From: an uncultured Rhizobiaceae group bacterium
GTDB lineage: Bacteria > Pseudomonadota > Alphaproteobacteria > Rhizobiales > Rhizobiaceae
NCBI GenBank assembly: GCA_947501445.1
Contig: CANMVS010000016.1
Location: 81,375 to 145,374 of the forward strand
DNA length: 64,000 bases
Direction: 5' to 3'
The notes beneath the pieces were generated by a model, which saw only the letters and a program-made list of their open reading frames with translations, searched no databases and was not told the origin of the DNA. Shown here piece after piece: positions 7,451 through 15,765 of the stretch. A program made the position numbers and the translations under genes. The first letter of the stretch is position 1; every line of letters begins with the position of its first letter.

Positions 7451-7641
7451 TGGCAAACCCAATGGCCTATGCAACCGAATTCACGCGAACCGGCAGGGTG
7501 AACATGCACAACCGCAAACCCTACCGAACCGCCGAACAAAAGGCACTGGCGCGCAAGAGCGCCAGAAAGGGCGATGACGGTGCATATCGAAGTGCCGCGC
7601 CAGTTTCCACACATTTGAAACCCCGCGGAGGTCGCCGATGA
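7450..7641 (+). CDS. basic small protein
   Basis: 63 aa starting MANPMAYATEF, very rich in Arg/Lys (KPYRTAEQKALARKSARKGD, ending KPRGGRR). Probably nucleic-acid binding. Overlaps the next gene by 4 bp. Confidence 0.6.
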   Translation: MANPMAYATEFTRTGRVNMHNRKPYRTAEQKALARKSARKGDDGAYRSAAPVSTHLKPRGGRR

Positions 7642-7910
7642 GCGAAGAAAATGAACTGCCGTTCACATTTGGCGATTGGGTGGAATGCACGCTCAATCCA
7701 ATGTTGCGCGGTGTGGTTGTTGGCGATGAAAATTTTGGCAGCATTTATCACGTCCAGCTTTTGGGCACCGCGGTCATTCAAAAATTTCATTGCGTGGTCT
7801 TGCGTCGGATTGACGATCAATCCGGCGATGCAGGAATGGCAGGTGAAGAACAGGAGAATTTCACCAACGTTGTTCCACTTAAAACGGCAAAAATGAAAGG
7901 TTCTGCATAA
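7638..7910 (+). CDS. hypothetical SH3-like protein
   Basis: 90 aa. The first 60 residues form a probable small beta barrel (FGDWVECTLNPMLRGVVVGD...YHVQLLG), followed by an acidic linker. Same pattern of short beta-barrel proteins as the genes on both sides. Overlaps the next start by 1 bp. Confidence 0.65.
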   Translation: MSEENELPFTFGDWVECTLNPMLRGVVVGDENFGSIYHVQLLGTAVIQKFHCVVLRRIDDQSGDAGMAGEEQENFTNVVPLKTAKMKGSA

Positions 7911-8770
7911 TGGAACGAAAATTCAAAAAAGGTGACAAGGTTCGGTTTATTCGGGACAATCGAGATGGTGGTGCGGCATACGGGGCGAAAGGAGATTCGG
8001 CTACCGTATGTAAGGTAGGAATGTTAGAGGGCAAAGTGAGAGTAGTATTGAACAAATGCCGAGAAGGCTGCAGGCCCGTGGCCTTCACTGAAGACCTTGA
8101 ATTCGTGTCAGACAAACCCGCGAGACCGAGTAGTGAAGAGGAATTCAAAGTCGGTGACCGCGTGGTCTATAACGGCGCATCCTGCCTCTCCGCCGAAAAA
8201 GGTGCGACAGCAACTGTTGGTCCAAAAACGGCAATGTCGGCGGATAGTCTCTTTCTCAATGTCGTTTGGGATCGGAACGGCCTGGATTGTGGACAATTTG
8301 ACGGCGGGTATTCACCTGAGAACTTTGCAAAAATGCCGTCAACTTCAGACCAGACCAATCTGCGCCTGATCGAACCATCCGCAGACTTTGATATAGGTAC
8401 AATCATTGCGCACATGCTGAGTCTGACGCCTCCCCGCAAAACAAAACCCAAAACCGCAATCGTCGCTGTTCTAAAGAACGGCGCACCGCGACCGTCTGAA
8501 ACCCCGCATGTTCACCACAACAGGACAACTGCCGAAAGAGAAGCCGAACGACTGGCAGACAAATACAAGGGCGATACATTCGCAGTGTTTGAACGTGTCA
8601 GCGAACACAAATGCAAAAAGCGTTATGAACACGAATGGCAGAACCTGGTTGCGGAAGGCGAACTGATGTCCGCTATCAAGGAACTCCGCAGGCTGACTGA
8701 TATGCCTTTGCGGACGGCAAAATACGTGGCCGAAGACTGGCGCAATAGCATCGCAGCACGCGCGGCTTAA
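7910..8770 (+). CDS. tandem KOW/SH3-like protein with bL12-like C-terminus
   Basis: 286 aa. Two SH3-like barrels, about 1-65 (FKKGDKVRFIRDN) and 78-140 (FKVGDRVVYNG), are followed by a linker and a C-terminal helical hairpin (about 250-280: LMSAIKELRRLTDMPLRTAK) that reads like the ribosomal bL7/L12 C-terminal motif (AVIKAVREITGLGLKEAK). KOW and L12-type modules both occur in proteins that touch ribosomes or RNA polymerase, so a role in early transcription or translation is possible. That is inference; the full architecture is not one I know. Confidence 0.7.
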   Translation: MERKFKKGDKVRFIRDNRDGGAAYGAKGDSATVCKVGMLEGKVRVVLNKCREGCRPVAFTEDLEFVSDKPARPSSEEEFKVGDRVVYNGASCLSAEKGATATVGPKTAMSADSLFLNVVWDRNGLDCGQFDGGYSPENFAKMPSTSDQTNLRLIEPSADFDIGTIIAHMLSLTPPRKTKPKTAIVAVLKNGAPRPSETPHVHHNRTTAEREAERLADKYKGDTFAVFERVSEHKCKKRYEHEWQNLVAEGELMSAIKELRRLTDMPLRTAKYVAEDWRNSIAARAA

Positions 8771-8798
8771 TCACACTCTCACCACACCCCGAACCAAA

Positions 8799-8825
8799 AC
8801 ACCCTACTGCTTCGCAGTGGGGTGT
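8799..8825 (+). promoter_or_regulatory. stable hairpin before a ribosome site
   Basis: A 12-bp stem (8799-8810 with 8814-8825, one G-U pair) closed by a TTC loop. It ends 1 bp before the GGAG ribosome site of the next small gene. There is no T-run, so it is more likely an RNA stabiliser or translation control element than an intrinsic terminator. Confidence 0.55.
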
Positions 8826-8837
8826 CGGAGAATTGCT

Positions 8838-8975
8838 GTGTTCTATCATGAGAAATATGACGACGACCTTCATTGCAACATGGCCTTACCGCCAACCAGA
8901 TCGAACTATGCGCTGATAGCCATCATTTTTTCTGCAATCGTCGCGCTGATTACGGGTGCCTGGCTATGGTTATAA
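8838..8975 (+). CDS. 45-aa membrane microprotein
   Basis: GTG start 7 nt after GGAG. The acidic N-terminus (HEKYDDDLHC) precedes one transmembrane helix (YALIAIIFSAIVALITGAW). An internal ATG at 8880 would give a 31-aa form. Function unknown; it could be an early membrane-acting protein. Confidence 0.6.
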   Translation: MFYHEKYDDDLHCNMALPPTRSNYALIAIIFSAIVALITGAWLWL

Positions 8976-9055
8976 GGCCGGATCCCTCGACCGCCGCGCT
9001 TTACAGCATGTTGGCCTTGCTGGCGTTTATCACATTTCTGAAACTGCTTTCATAG
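8966..9055 (+). CDS. 29-aa membrane microprotein
   Basis: Starts ATG at 8966 inside the end of the preceding ORF and ends one base before an AGGAGG. It reads MVIRPDPSTAALY followed by a hydrophobic stretch (SMLALLAFITFLKLLS). Overlap suggests coupling. Small and therefore uncertain. Confidence 0.45.
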   Translation: MVIRPDPSTAALYSMLALLAFITFLKLLS

Positions 9056-9067
9056 GAGGCGACACAC

Positions 9068-9874
9068 TTGGCAATCTCTCTTGCAAATTTGAAAAAAGTG
9101 GCGGCAAGCCCGCTGCCGATTGCAACGCTTTACGGCGTTCCAAAGGTTGGTAAAACCAGCCTTGCGGCAGAATTTCCAAATCCGGTTTATCTCAACACGG
9201 CGGGTGAAAGTCCACCTATAGATATAGTCGATCTGCCATCCAACACGGACGAAAACGGCAATCCTGCACCGGTCGAGACTTTTGATGAAGTTCTTGACTT
9301 CGTCAGTGAGCTAATCACTGAAGAACACGACTTTGGTACACTGATTGTGGACAGCCTTGACGGTCTTGAGCCGCTCGTTTGGTCGCACACTTGCGCGATA
9401 AACGGATGGTCGAACTTGGAAGAACCGGGGTTCGGCAAAGGGTATCTTGCAGCGGATGAAGTCTGGCGTGAATATTTGCGCGCGATTGAAGCGTTGGCGC
9501 AAAAAGGTGTTTGGATTGTGCAGATTGCACATACCGAAATCACCCGGTTCGACAGTCCAACAACGGATCCGTATTCGCGCTATGGCATCAAGCTGCACAA
9601 GCGTGCGTCGGCCCTCGTTCAGGAGGCATCGTCGATCATCGGGTTTATGAACTATCGCGCGACGATCAAAGAAAAGGACGTCGGCCACAACAAGAAAGTC
9701 AGTCGCGCTGATGGTTCCGGCGAGCGCCAGATTCACCTTGAAGAACGGCCCGGTTTTATCGCAGGTAATCGTTTCGGAATGCCGCCAAAAGTAAGATACG
9801 AGCGCGGCAAGGGGTACGAAACATTGTCGAAAGAAATGTCCAAGCATCAGCCGAAACCTGCGGAGGCTGCATAA
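9068..9874 (+). CDS. Sak4-like RecA-fold recombination ATPase
   Basis: 268 aa. TTG start supported by AGGAGG 8 nt upstream. P-loop GVPKVGKTS at 23-31 and a Walker B region TLIVDSLDGLEPL; family AAA_24, the Sak4 group of phage single-strand annealing/RecA-like ATPases. Such proteins act with a DUF669-type ssDNA-binding protein, and that gene follows at 10134. Expected role: homologous recombination and repair of replicating phage DNA. Confidence 0.85.
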   Translation: MAISLANLKKVAASPLPIATLYGVPKVGKTSLAAEFPNPVYLNTAGESPPIDIVDLPSNTDENGNPAPVETFDEVLDFVSELITEEHDFGTLIVDSLDGLEPLVWSHTCAINGWSNLEEPGFGKGYLAADEVWREYLRAIEALAQKGVWIVQIAHTEITRFDSPTTDPYSRYGIKLHKRASALVQEASSIIGFMNYRATIKEKDVGHNKKVSRADGSGERQIHLEERPGFIAGNRFGMPPKVRYERGKGYETLSKEMSKHQPKPAEAA

Positions 9875-10083
9875 TGGGAAAGGGCAAGAAGGAAACAGAT
9901 TGGCTTACCGAGTCGAAAGAATACCTGCTCAATGGCGGCCTTGGTGAGGTCATCGGAATGACGTCCGTTTCGAAAAAAATGGGGTTTGAGAAAGTCCAGT
10001 GTGACACCGCCACGATGATGGCAATCTGCCTGCTGGCCGACGAGGCAGTCAAAGCACGCGCGGCAACACACACCACACATTAA
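9874..10083 (+). CDS. hypothetical protein
   Basis: 69 aa starting MGKGKKETDW, with TAATG overlap on the Sak4 gene. It is mainly helical with no known motif. Its last residues (ATHTTH) are encoded by the start of a CACCAC leader. Confidence 0.6.
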   Translation: MGKGKKETDWLTESKEYLLNGGLGEVIGMTSVSKKMGFEKVQCDTATMMAICLLADEAVKARAATHTTH

Positions 10084-10119
10084 CACCACCACCACACTCA
10101 CCACCACCACACACCACGA
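10067..10119 (+). repeat. CACCAC leader (longest)
   Basis: About 50 bp made almost only of CACCAC/CACAC units with no G until the GAACCAGGAGCG ribosome site of the DUF669 gene. It partly codes for the tail of the preceding protein. Confidence 0.8.
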
Positions 10120-10133
10120 ACCAGGAGCGCCGA

Positions 10134-10715
10134 ATGGCACAACTAGCAAGTAAATTTGATGCGACCGAACACGATACAGAACAGCGGGATTTCGAGGGTT
10201 TGCCCAACGGCATATACGAATTTGAAGTCGAGGCTTCCGAAATTGTCGAAACCGGCCCGGAAAAAGACCGTACGGGTAACGGTATGAAATACACTGCCAA
10301 TGTGCGCGAACCCGAAGCGTTGGCGGGGCGAAAATTCTTTGGTTTCATCAACCTTGAAAACAAAAATGCGCAAGCTCAGGAAATCGGGCAAAAGGAACTC
10401 GCCAGCATGTGCCGGGCAATTGGCATAACAGAGGTTGAGGACACGGAAGAGCTTCACCTTCAGCCCTTTATCGTCAAAATCGGCATGGGGAAACCAAGCA
10501 AGAAAAAGGATGCCGATGGCAACCCGGAATATCCGGCAAAGTCTGAAATCAAGAAGTACTTCTTCCCGGACGAGGGCAACCTGCCAGAACCGGCTATCGA
10601 CGAAAATCAGCCCGTGAAAGCCGCCAACGACAATCGCGCGCCAGCCGCCAGCGACAATAAACCAGCGCCAGCGAAAGCGGCTGCGGCCGGCGGGAAAAAG
10701 AGGCCGTGGGGTTAA
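10134..10715 (+). CDS. DUF669 protein (probable ssDNA-binding protein)
   Basis: 193 aa. The N-terminal 135 residues (GIYEFEVEASEIVETGPEKD...GMKYTANVREP...GRKFFGFINLEN) match the DUF669 family, which pairs with Sak4-like ATPases and has an OB-type fold. A disordered tail follows with two copies of the A[N/S]DN motif and ends KKRPWG, comparable to the exposed tails of SSB proteins. Expected to coat ssDNA for annealing. Confidence 0.82.
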   Translation: MAQLASKFDATEHDTEQRDFEGLPNGIYEFEVEASEIVETGPEKDRTGNGMKYTANVREPEALAGRKFFGFINLENKNAQAQEIGQKELASMCRAIGITEVEDTEELHLQPFIVKIGMGKPSKKKDADGNPEYPAKSEIKKYFFPDEGNLPEPAIDENQPVKAANDNRAPAASDNKPAPAKAAAAGGKKRPWG

Positions 10716-10894
10716 TGGGTGAACTGGCGTTTGGGGCACCGCAGATCATCTATGTTGTCCTGTCGATGCTTGGTTTGGGCTTCGTGCTCGCAAAGGATGG
10801 AGAGGCGTCACGACCCTATAGCTTTTATCGGTCGTTGTTCTCGTTCACCATCATAATTCCGCTCCTATGGTGGGGCGGCTTCTTCACCACATAA
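10715..10894 (+). CDS. 59-aa membrane protein
   Basis: TAATG overlap with the DUF669 stop. Two hydrophobic helices (APQIIYVVLSMLGLGFVLA and FYRSLFSFTIIIPLLWWGG). Unknown role; one of several tiny membrane proteins of the early region. Confidence 0.65.
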   Translation: MGELAFGAPQIIYVVLSMLGLGFVLAKDGEASRPYSFYRSLFSFTIIIPLLWWGGFFTT

Positions 10895-10902
10895 AAACGA
10901 AT

Positions 10903-10933
10903 GAGCCGGTTGCCCACCACAGACAACCGGCTC
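10903..10933 (+). terminator. hairpin before dnaN
   Basis: GAGCCGGTTG (10903-10912) pairs perfectly with CAACCGGCTC (10924-10933). No T-run follows, so it may be a Rho-linked or RNA-processing element that separates dnaN from the genes before it. Confidence 0.5.
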
Positions 10934-10981
10934 GTATTCACCACACATCCGGTTACCACACCAGAATGAGGAGTTTGCCCC

Positions 10982-12025
10982 ATGCGAATAGAAATCGCAC
11001 GGAATCAACTGGCTGGCTTGTTATCACAAGTGACAAAGGCTGTCGAGGCGCGCAACACAATACCGATACTGAACCATGTTCGCCTGGAGGTATCGAATGG
11101 CCGGTTGTTTGCCACGGCAAGCGACCTTGATATCGAAATCAAGGGCAGCATTAAAGTTGAATGTTCGGAAGACTGGTCAGGTTGTTTGCAAGCCAGTTTG
11201 CTTACCAAAATTATCGGCAAACTGAAGGGTGACACCGTCACTCTGGAACCGGGCGATGATCAGGCCGTCGTCAAATCTGGCCGAAGCCAATTTAAGTTGA
11301 ATACGCTGCCCGCAGCGGACTTCCCGACGATGGCAATGAGTGCAATGGAAGCCACATATGAGATCGATCTTGCCGAAATCGTTGCACCTACCGTATTCGC
11401 AATTTCGTCTGAGGAAACCCGGTATTACCTCAATGGGGTGTTTCTTGAATCAGGCGCAGCAACAGCGACCGACGGTCACCGATTGGCGCATGTCGAGCGC
11501 AAACCGTGGGGTGAGCATCCCGGAATAATCATACCACGCAAAATGGTCGGTCTCATTCCAAAGGGTGTGCAGGCGGTTTCTATCGGCCAAAGCAGGATTC
11601 AAATTGAAACTGACGATATCACCATCAACAGCAAGTTGATTGACGGTAACTTCCCTGACTACAGGCGCGTTATTCCAAGCGACAATGACAAGCTTGCTGC
11701 TGTTGACAGGGATGCATTGCGCGCCGCCGCTGACCGGGTTGTTCTGGTCTCAGACCAACGGGCCGTAAAGTTGGCATTTGCGGGCGACAATATTGACCTT
11801 TTCGCGAAAGGGCAGTCAGGCAATGCCGAAGACAGTGTTGCGTGCACATACAGCGACGAACCAATGGATATTGGTTTCAACAGCAAGTATTTGGCTGACT
11901 TGCTAGCCAATCTACCGACGGGCGAAATCAAGATTGCATTGAAGGATCCAGGATCCCCTGCGCTGATAACCAGCGTGGAAGACGACACAGTCAAATTCGT
12001 TTTGATGCCAATGAGGTTTGGCTGA
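10982..12025 (+). CDS. dnaN: DNA polymerase III beta subunit (sliding clamp)
   Basis: 347 aa, close to the size of bacterial beta clamps (about 366-372) and with three clamp folds. Family signatures include ARNTIPILNHVRLE, ATASDLDIEI, FPTMAM, ATDGHRLAHVE, NSKLIDGNFPDYRRVIP and the C-terminal VLMPMR. A phage clamp would tether a DNA polymerase and other clamp-binding proteins to phage DNA. No polymerase gene is seen here, so it presumably works with the host Pol III or another host polymerase. Followed within one base by a tiny ORF and the nuclease gene. Confidence 0.93.
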   Translation: MRIEIARNQLAGLLSQVTKAVEARNTIPILNHVRLEVSNGRLFATASDLDIEIKGSIKVECSEDWSGCLQASLLTKIIGKLKGDTVTLEPGDDQAVVKSGRSQFKLNTLPAADFPTMAMSAMEATYEIDLAEIVAPTVFAISSEETRYYLNGVFLESGAATATDGHRLAHVERKPWGEHPGIIIPRKMVGLIPKGVQAVSIGQSRIQIETDDITINSKLIDGNFPDYRRVIPSDNDKLAAVDRDALRAAADRVVLVSDQRAVKLAFAGDNIDLFAKGQSGNAEDSVACTYSDEPMDIGFNSKYLADLLANLPTGEIKIALKDPGSPALITSVEDDTVKFVLMPMRFG

Positions 12026-12081
12026 TGGATGACCACGGACAGGACGGCAAACGCGTTGACCATGTAGGGATGGATGACTGA
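12025..12081 (+). CDS. 18-aa possible linking peptide
   Basis: ATG overlaps the dnaN stop (TGATG) and its own stop directly abuts the ATG at 12082. It reads MDDHGQDGKRVDHVGMDD. It may serve only to carry ribosomes from dnaN to the nuclease gene; no other evidence. Confidence 0.35.
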   Translation: MDDHGQDGKRVDHVGMDD

Positions 12082-13059
12082 ATGGCACCCATCCCAAAGC
12101 CAACCGCAAGCACCGTGCGCGCCATCTATGCGGCATATGAGGCTGCCAACACGCACTATGACAGTCTCGGCATAAGCGTCGGTGAGATCGGCACAGAGTG
12201 CAACCGTGCGCTTTGGTACACGCTGCACTGGACTGCGCACGCAGAAGTCATAACTGGCCGCAAACTGTCGATCTTCCGCACGGGTGACAGGTGGGAAGAT
12301 GTGCTGGTTGATGATCTTGAACGCATTGGTGTCGAGGTGTGGGGACAGCAGGACCGCATAAGGTTGGCCGATGGACATATTCGCGGCAAGTGCGACGGCA
12401 AGGCATTGGGATTACCGGAAGCGCCAAAGACCGAACACCTGTGCGAATTCAAGTCGAGCAACGACAACGGGTTCAAGCAGCTGGTGAAAGACGGATGCAA
12501 GAAAGCAAAACCGCTTCATTACGGCCAGGTCCAAATCGGCATGCACGCCTTCGGGATGGCACGCGCTTTGTATCTGGTGGTCAATAAAAATGACGACAGC
12601 CGGTACGCTGAACGAATTGAATATGACGTCGACTATTGCCTTCGTCAGATTGCGCGTGTTGGCAGGATTATCGACATGCCGGAACCACCGTCACGGATTT
12701 CGGAGAACCCGGAGTTCTTCGGCTGCCTGTTCTGCAAGCACAAACCTGTTTGTCATGAAAAAGCATGGCCGCGCGTAACCTGTCGATCATGCATTCATTC
12801 GACTCCCGAAATGGGTGGTGACGCCCATTGGTCGTGCGCGCGCTGGAATAAACCCTTGTCCTTTGATGAGCAGAAAGCCGCCTGCCCTGCGCATTTGCAC
12901 ATACCGGCGTTGGTGCCTGGCGAGCAGATCGACGCAGACCACGAAAACGAAACCATCACATACAAGCTGCACAGCGGTCGGGTTTGGACTGATGGCGGTG
13001 AGAATGAAGACTCCACCACATCACACAACACCACATCACACACCACCACATCACAATGA
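12082..13059 (+). CDS. Cas4/RecB-like PD-(D/E)XK nuclease with Cys clusters
   Basis: 325 aa. A Cys near 40 (ECNRALWY), a GD pair (TGDRWED, about 68), Asp (GKCDGK, about 104), EFKSS (about 122) and CLFCKHKPVC (about 214-223) are in the order of Cas4/AddB-type nucleases with a 4Fe-4S cluster. A second Cys set (CRSC...SCARW...AC) follows. It probably resects DNA ends for the recombination genes upstream. The last 17 residues (TTSHNTTSHTTTSQ) are simply the CACCAC leader translated. Confidence 0.8.
   Translation: MAPIPKPTASTVRAIYAAYEAANTHYDSLGISVGEIGTECNRALWYTLHWTAHAEVITGRKLSIFRTGDRWEDVLVDDLERIGVEVWGQQDRIRLADGHIRGKCDGKALGLPEAPKTEHLCEFKSSNDNGFKQLVKDGCKKAKPLHYGQVQIGMHAFGMARALYLVVNKNDDSRYAERIEYDVDYCLRQIARVGRIIDMPEPPSRISENPEFFGCLFCKHKPVCHEKAWPRVTCRSCIHSTPEMGGDAHWSCARWNKPLSFDEQKAACPAHLHIPALVPGEQIDADHENETITYKLHSGRVWTDGGENEDSTTSHNTTSHTTTSQ
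13012..13057 (+). repeat. CACCAC leader inside a coding end
   Basis: Runs of CCACATCACA/CACCACCACA that are both the 3' end of the nuclease gene and the leader of the next small gene. Confidence 0.7.
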
Positions 13060-13070
13060 GGAGCCACCAC

Positions 13071-13250
13071 GTGACAGAAAGACCAGAGTCCTTCGATAAA
13101 GCAATGCAATTGCTGACGTCAGGCGTACGTCAGAAAGAGATTGCGATACATCTTGATGTATCACGCCAGCGCGTTCACCTACGCGTCCTGCGGGGCCGTC
13201 AGGTGCTTGCGCGCAGACTTCTCAGACCCATGCTTGCGGAGGCCGCTTGA
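13071..13250 (+). CDS. small HTH protein
   Basis: 59 aa from a GTG start placed 8 nt after GAGGAG; an ATG at 13056 lies within that ribosome site. Residues 10-40 (KAMQLLTSGVRQKEIAIHLD then VSRQRVHLRVL) form a helix-turn-helix. It ends at the base before the helicase start. Possible regulator. Confidence 0.62.
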   Translation: MTERPESFDKAMQLLTSGVRQKEIAIHLDVSRQRVHLRVLRGRQVLARRLLRPMLAEAA

Positions 13251-15017
13251 ATGGGTCTTCGTTACTTCCAAAGGGACGCTGTCGATGAGGTCTTCGACTA
13301 TTGGGGTCACACCGCAGGTAACCCGCTTGTCGATATGGCGACAGGTACCGGGAAGTCGATAACGCTTGGCACCCTCACGCAAGAGATGATTGTCAAATAC
13401 CCTGATATGCGTGTCGGCATTGTCACGCACGTTGTCGAGTTGGTCGAAGGGAATTTCCTTGAGTTGCTCGGAATTTATCCCTTTGCGCCAGCTGGCATTC
13501 TGGCGGCGGCTTTAGGGCGACGTGATTTCGATGCACAGATTTTGTTTTGCCAGCTTCAGACCGCTTGGAACAAAACCGCAGCCATTGGAAGTATTGACGT
13601 ACTCATAATTGATGAAGCGCATTTGGTCCCAACCAATGGCGCAACGATGTATCGAAAAATGATTGACCAGCTACTTTTGCTCAATCCTGACATGAAGGTT
13701 GTCGGGTTTACGGCGACACCCTACCGACTGGACAGCGGCAGACTTGATGAGGGTGACGACAGGCTATTTGATGACATCGTTTACACCTACGGCATTCGCG
13801 AGGGAATTGACGACGGATATCTGACACCCATCACATCCACACAGACTTCCGTAAGGCAGAACATATCCGGCGTAGGAAAATTAGGTGGCGATTTCAAGAA
13901 AGGTGCGTTGGCTGCCGCGGTTGATAAGGAAGCGCTCAACCGACAGATTTTGGAGGAGGTATTAGACGTTGAGGGGTACCGCAGAAAAGCGTTGTTTTTC
14001 TGCGCTGGCGTACAGCACGCCACCAATCAGCGTGACCTCATTCGCGAAGCCGGCCGTACTTGTGAGGTTATACATGGTGACACTCACAAAAATGACCGCC
14101 GACGGATAATTGCGGCCTTCAAAGCCGGGGATATTTGGGGGGTCACAAATGACAATGTCATGTCGACCGGTACGAACGTTCCCGGCATCGACCTGATAGT
14201 CGATAGCTCACCAACCGCGAGCGCAAGCAGATACGTACAGCGCGTTGGCCGTGGCACGCGTGTCATTTATCCACCCGGCTTTGATTCCGAGGCTGTTGAC
14301 GCCGAGGCGCGCAGGGCTGCAATTGCCGGTCACATCAAACCGAACTGTCGCTATATGGATTTTGCTGGCAACCTCAATCGGCACGGGCCGGTCGATATGA
14401 TCGAGCCAAAAGTGCCAGGCAAGGGTGACGGTGAAGCGCCAATCAAAATCTGCCCGCAAGACGAGGGTGGGTGCGGCGAGCAGTTGCACGCATCACTGCG
14501 TATATGTTGGAAATGTGGGCACGAATTTCCTGAACCGGAAACCAAGTTGGACAAAACCGCCGCGGATGCACCCATCATTTCAACGGCGGAACCAACCGTT
14601 CGCGAGGTGGCCAGCCGTCGTTTTGATTACCACGAAGGCAAGGCCAATAAGCCGCCAAGCGTCAAGACAACATACATGTGCGGACTTACCGCCATGCGCG
14701 AATGGCTGTGCCCGCAACACACCGGTTACGCAAAGAGCAAGGCCGACCGATGGTGGTTGAAACACGGCGGCGAACGCCCGTTTCCTAAATCCGTTCGGGA
14801 ATGGCTTGAGCGCCAGAACGAACTGCTTGAAACAATGGAAATCACGGTCGAGCCGAATGGGAAATACTGGAACATCGTCAGTCAGCAACCAGGTGAAAAC
14901 CAGCAATTTGCAGACGTGCCAGCACCGGCCAACGACAATGCGCCCGAAGTCACGCCAGCCAACGACAACGCGAAGGTCATCGATTGGGATGAACTCGACG
15001 ACATAATACCGTTTTGA
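13251..15017 (+). CDS. SF2 DNA helicase
   Basis: 588 aa. Walker A MATGTGKS (27-34), DEAH box (IIDEAH, about 119-124), motif III GFTATPYR (about 150-158) and motif VI QRVGRGTR (about 329-336) mark a type III restriction/UvsW-like SF2 helicase. A zinc ribbon (CPQDEGGCGEQ...CWKCGHEF, about 400-430) and a C-terminal extension with two PANDN motifs follow. Likely role: remodelling of replication or recombination intermediates. Confidence 0.88.
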   Translation: MGLRYFQRDAVDEVFDYWGHTAGNPLVDMATGTGKSITLGTLTQEMIVKYPDMRVGIVTHVVELVEGNFLELLGIYPFAPAGILAAALGRRDFDAQILFCQLQTAWNKTAAIGSIDVLIIDEAHLVPTNGATMYRKMIDQLLLLNPDMKVVGFTATPYRLDSGRLDEGDDRLFDDIVYTYGIREGIDDGYLTPITSTQTSVRQNISGVGKLGGDFKKGALAAAVDKEALNRQILEEVLDVEGYRRKALFFCAGVQHATNQRDLIREAGRTCEVIHGDTHKNDRRRIIAAFKAGDIWGVTNDNVMSTGTNVPGIDLIVDSSPTASASRYVQRVGRGTRVIYPPGFDSEAVDAEARRAAIAGHIKPNCRYMDFAGNLNRHGPVDMIEPKVPGKGDGEAPIKICPQDEGGCGEQLHASLRICWKCGHEFPEPETKLDKTAADAPIISTAEPTVREVASRRFDYHEGKANKPPSVKTTYMCGLTAMREWLCPQHTGYAKSKADRWWLKHGGERPFPKSVREWLERQNELLETMEITVEPNGKYWNIVSQQPGENQQFADVPAPANDNAPEVTPANDNAKVIDWDELDDIIPF

Positions 15018-15018
15018 T

Positions 15019-15042
15019 CACCACACCACTCACCACCACCAC
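15019..15042 (+). repeat. CACCAC leader
   Basis: CACCACACCACTCACCACCA followed by CCACCGGAG, where GGAG is the ribosome site of the next gene. Confidence 0.7.
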
Positions 15043-15054
15043 CGGAGTACCGAA

Positions 15055-15765
15055 ATGACCACCACACCAGGTATTGGACACAACAACCCGCCAGTCACCG
15101 CAAACGACATCTTTGAAGAAATCATTGACCTGTATGAGGAAGCCAAAAATTGGGCTGATGGTGAGCCAATCATGTCAACTGAAATGCACGACGCGGTGAC
15201 CAAACTGCACGACGATCTGCACGACGCCGGAAAGCGGCTGGACGGGTTTCGCAAAGAGGAAAAGAAGCCGCTCGACAAACAGGTCAAGGCAATTCAGAAG
15301 CGTTACAACCCATATATCCAGCCCAAAAGAGGCAAGGTCGATATGGGTAAATCCACGCTTGCCGATTTGCTGGCACCGTGGCGCGCCGAAGTCATCAGAA
15401 AAAAGGAAGCAGCAGCTGCAAAGGCACGTGAGGAAGCCGATGTAAAAGCACGGGCAGCCGAGGAGGCCTTGCGCGCCAGCACCGGAAATCTGGTCGAACG
15501 TGAGAAGGCGGAATTGCTTCTAAAGGAAGCCAAGAAAGACGACCGCATTGCAAAGCGCGTTGACAAAGCGGCAACAACCGGAACCGGATTACGGACGGTT
15601 TGGGCTGCAACGTTAACCGATAGATCGGCGGCATTGGATTGGGCTTTTGATCGTGATCCACGACAATTTATGGAGGTAGCGCAGCAACTGGCGAATGAAG
15701 CCGTTCGTTCTGGTGTGCGGACAATTCCGGGGTTTGAAATCACTGAATCGAAGGTCGCGCGATGA
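15055..15765 (+). CDS. hypothetical coiled-coil phage protein
   Basis: 236 aa. It starts with the GIGHNNPP motif, common at the start of alphaproteobacterial phage proteins. Residues about 25-170 are a long charged coiled coil (EEKKPLDKQVKAIQKRYNP; RKKEAAAAKAREEADVKARA), followed by a small C-terminal domain (FEITESKVAR). It overlaps the methyltransferase start by 4 bp and lies among recombination genes; precise role unknown. Confidence 0.72.
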   Translation: MTTTPGIGHNNPPVTANDIFEEIIDLYEEAKNWADGEPIMSTEMHDAVTKLHDDLHDAGKRLDGFRKEEKKPLDKQVKAIQKRYNPYIQPKRGKVDMGKSTLADLLAPWRAEVIRKKEAAAAKAREEADVKARAAEEALRASTGNLVEREKAELLLKEAKKDDRIAKRVDKAATTGTGLRTVWAATLTDRSAALDWAFDRDPRQFMEVAQQLANEAVRSGVRTIPGFEITESKVAR

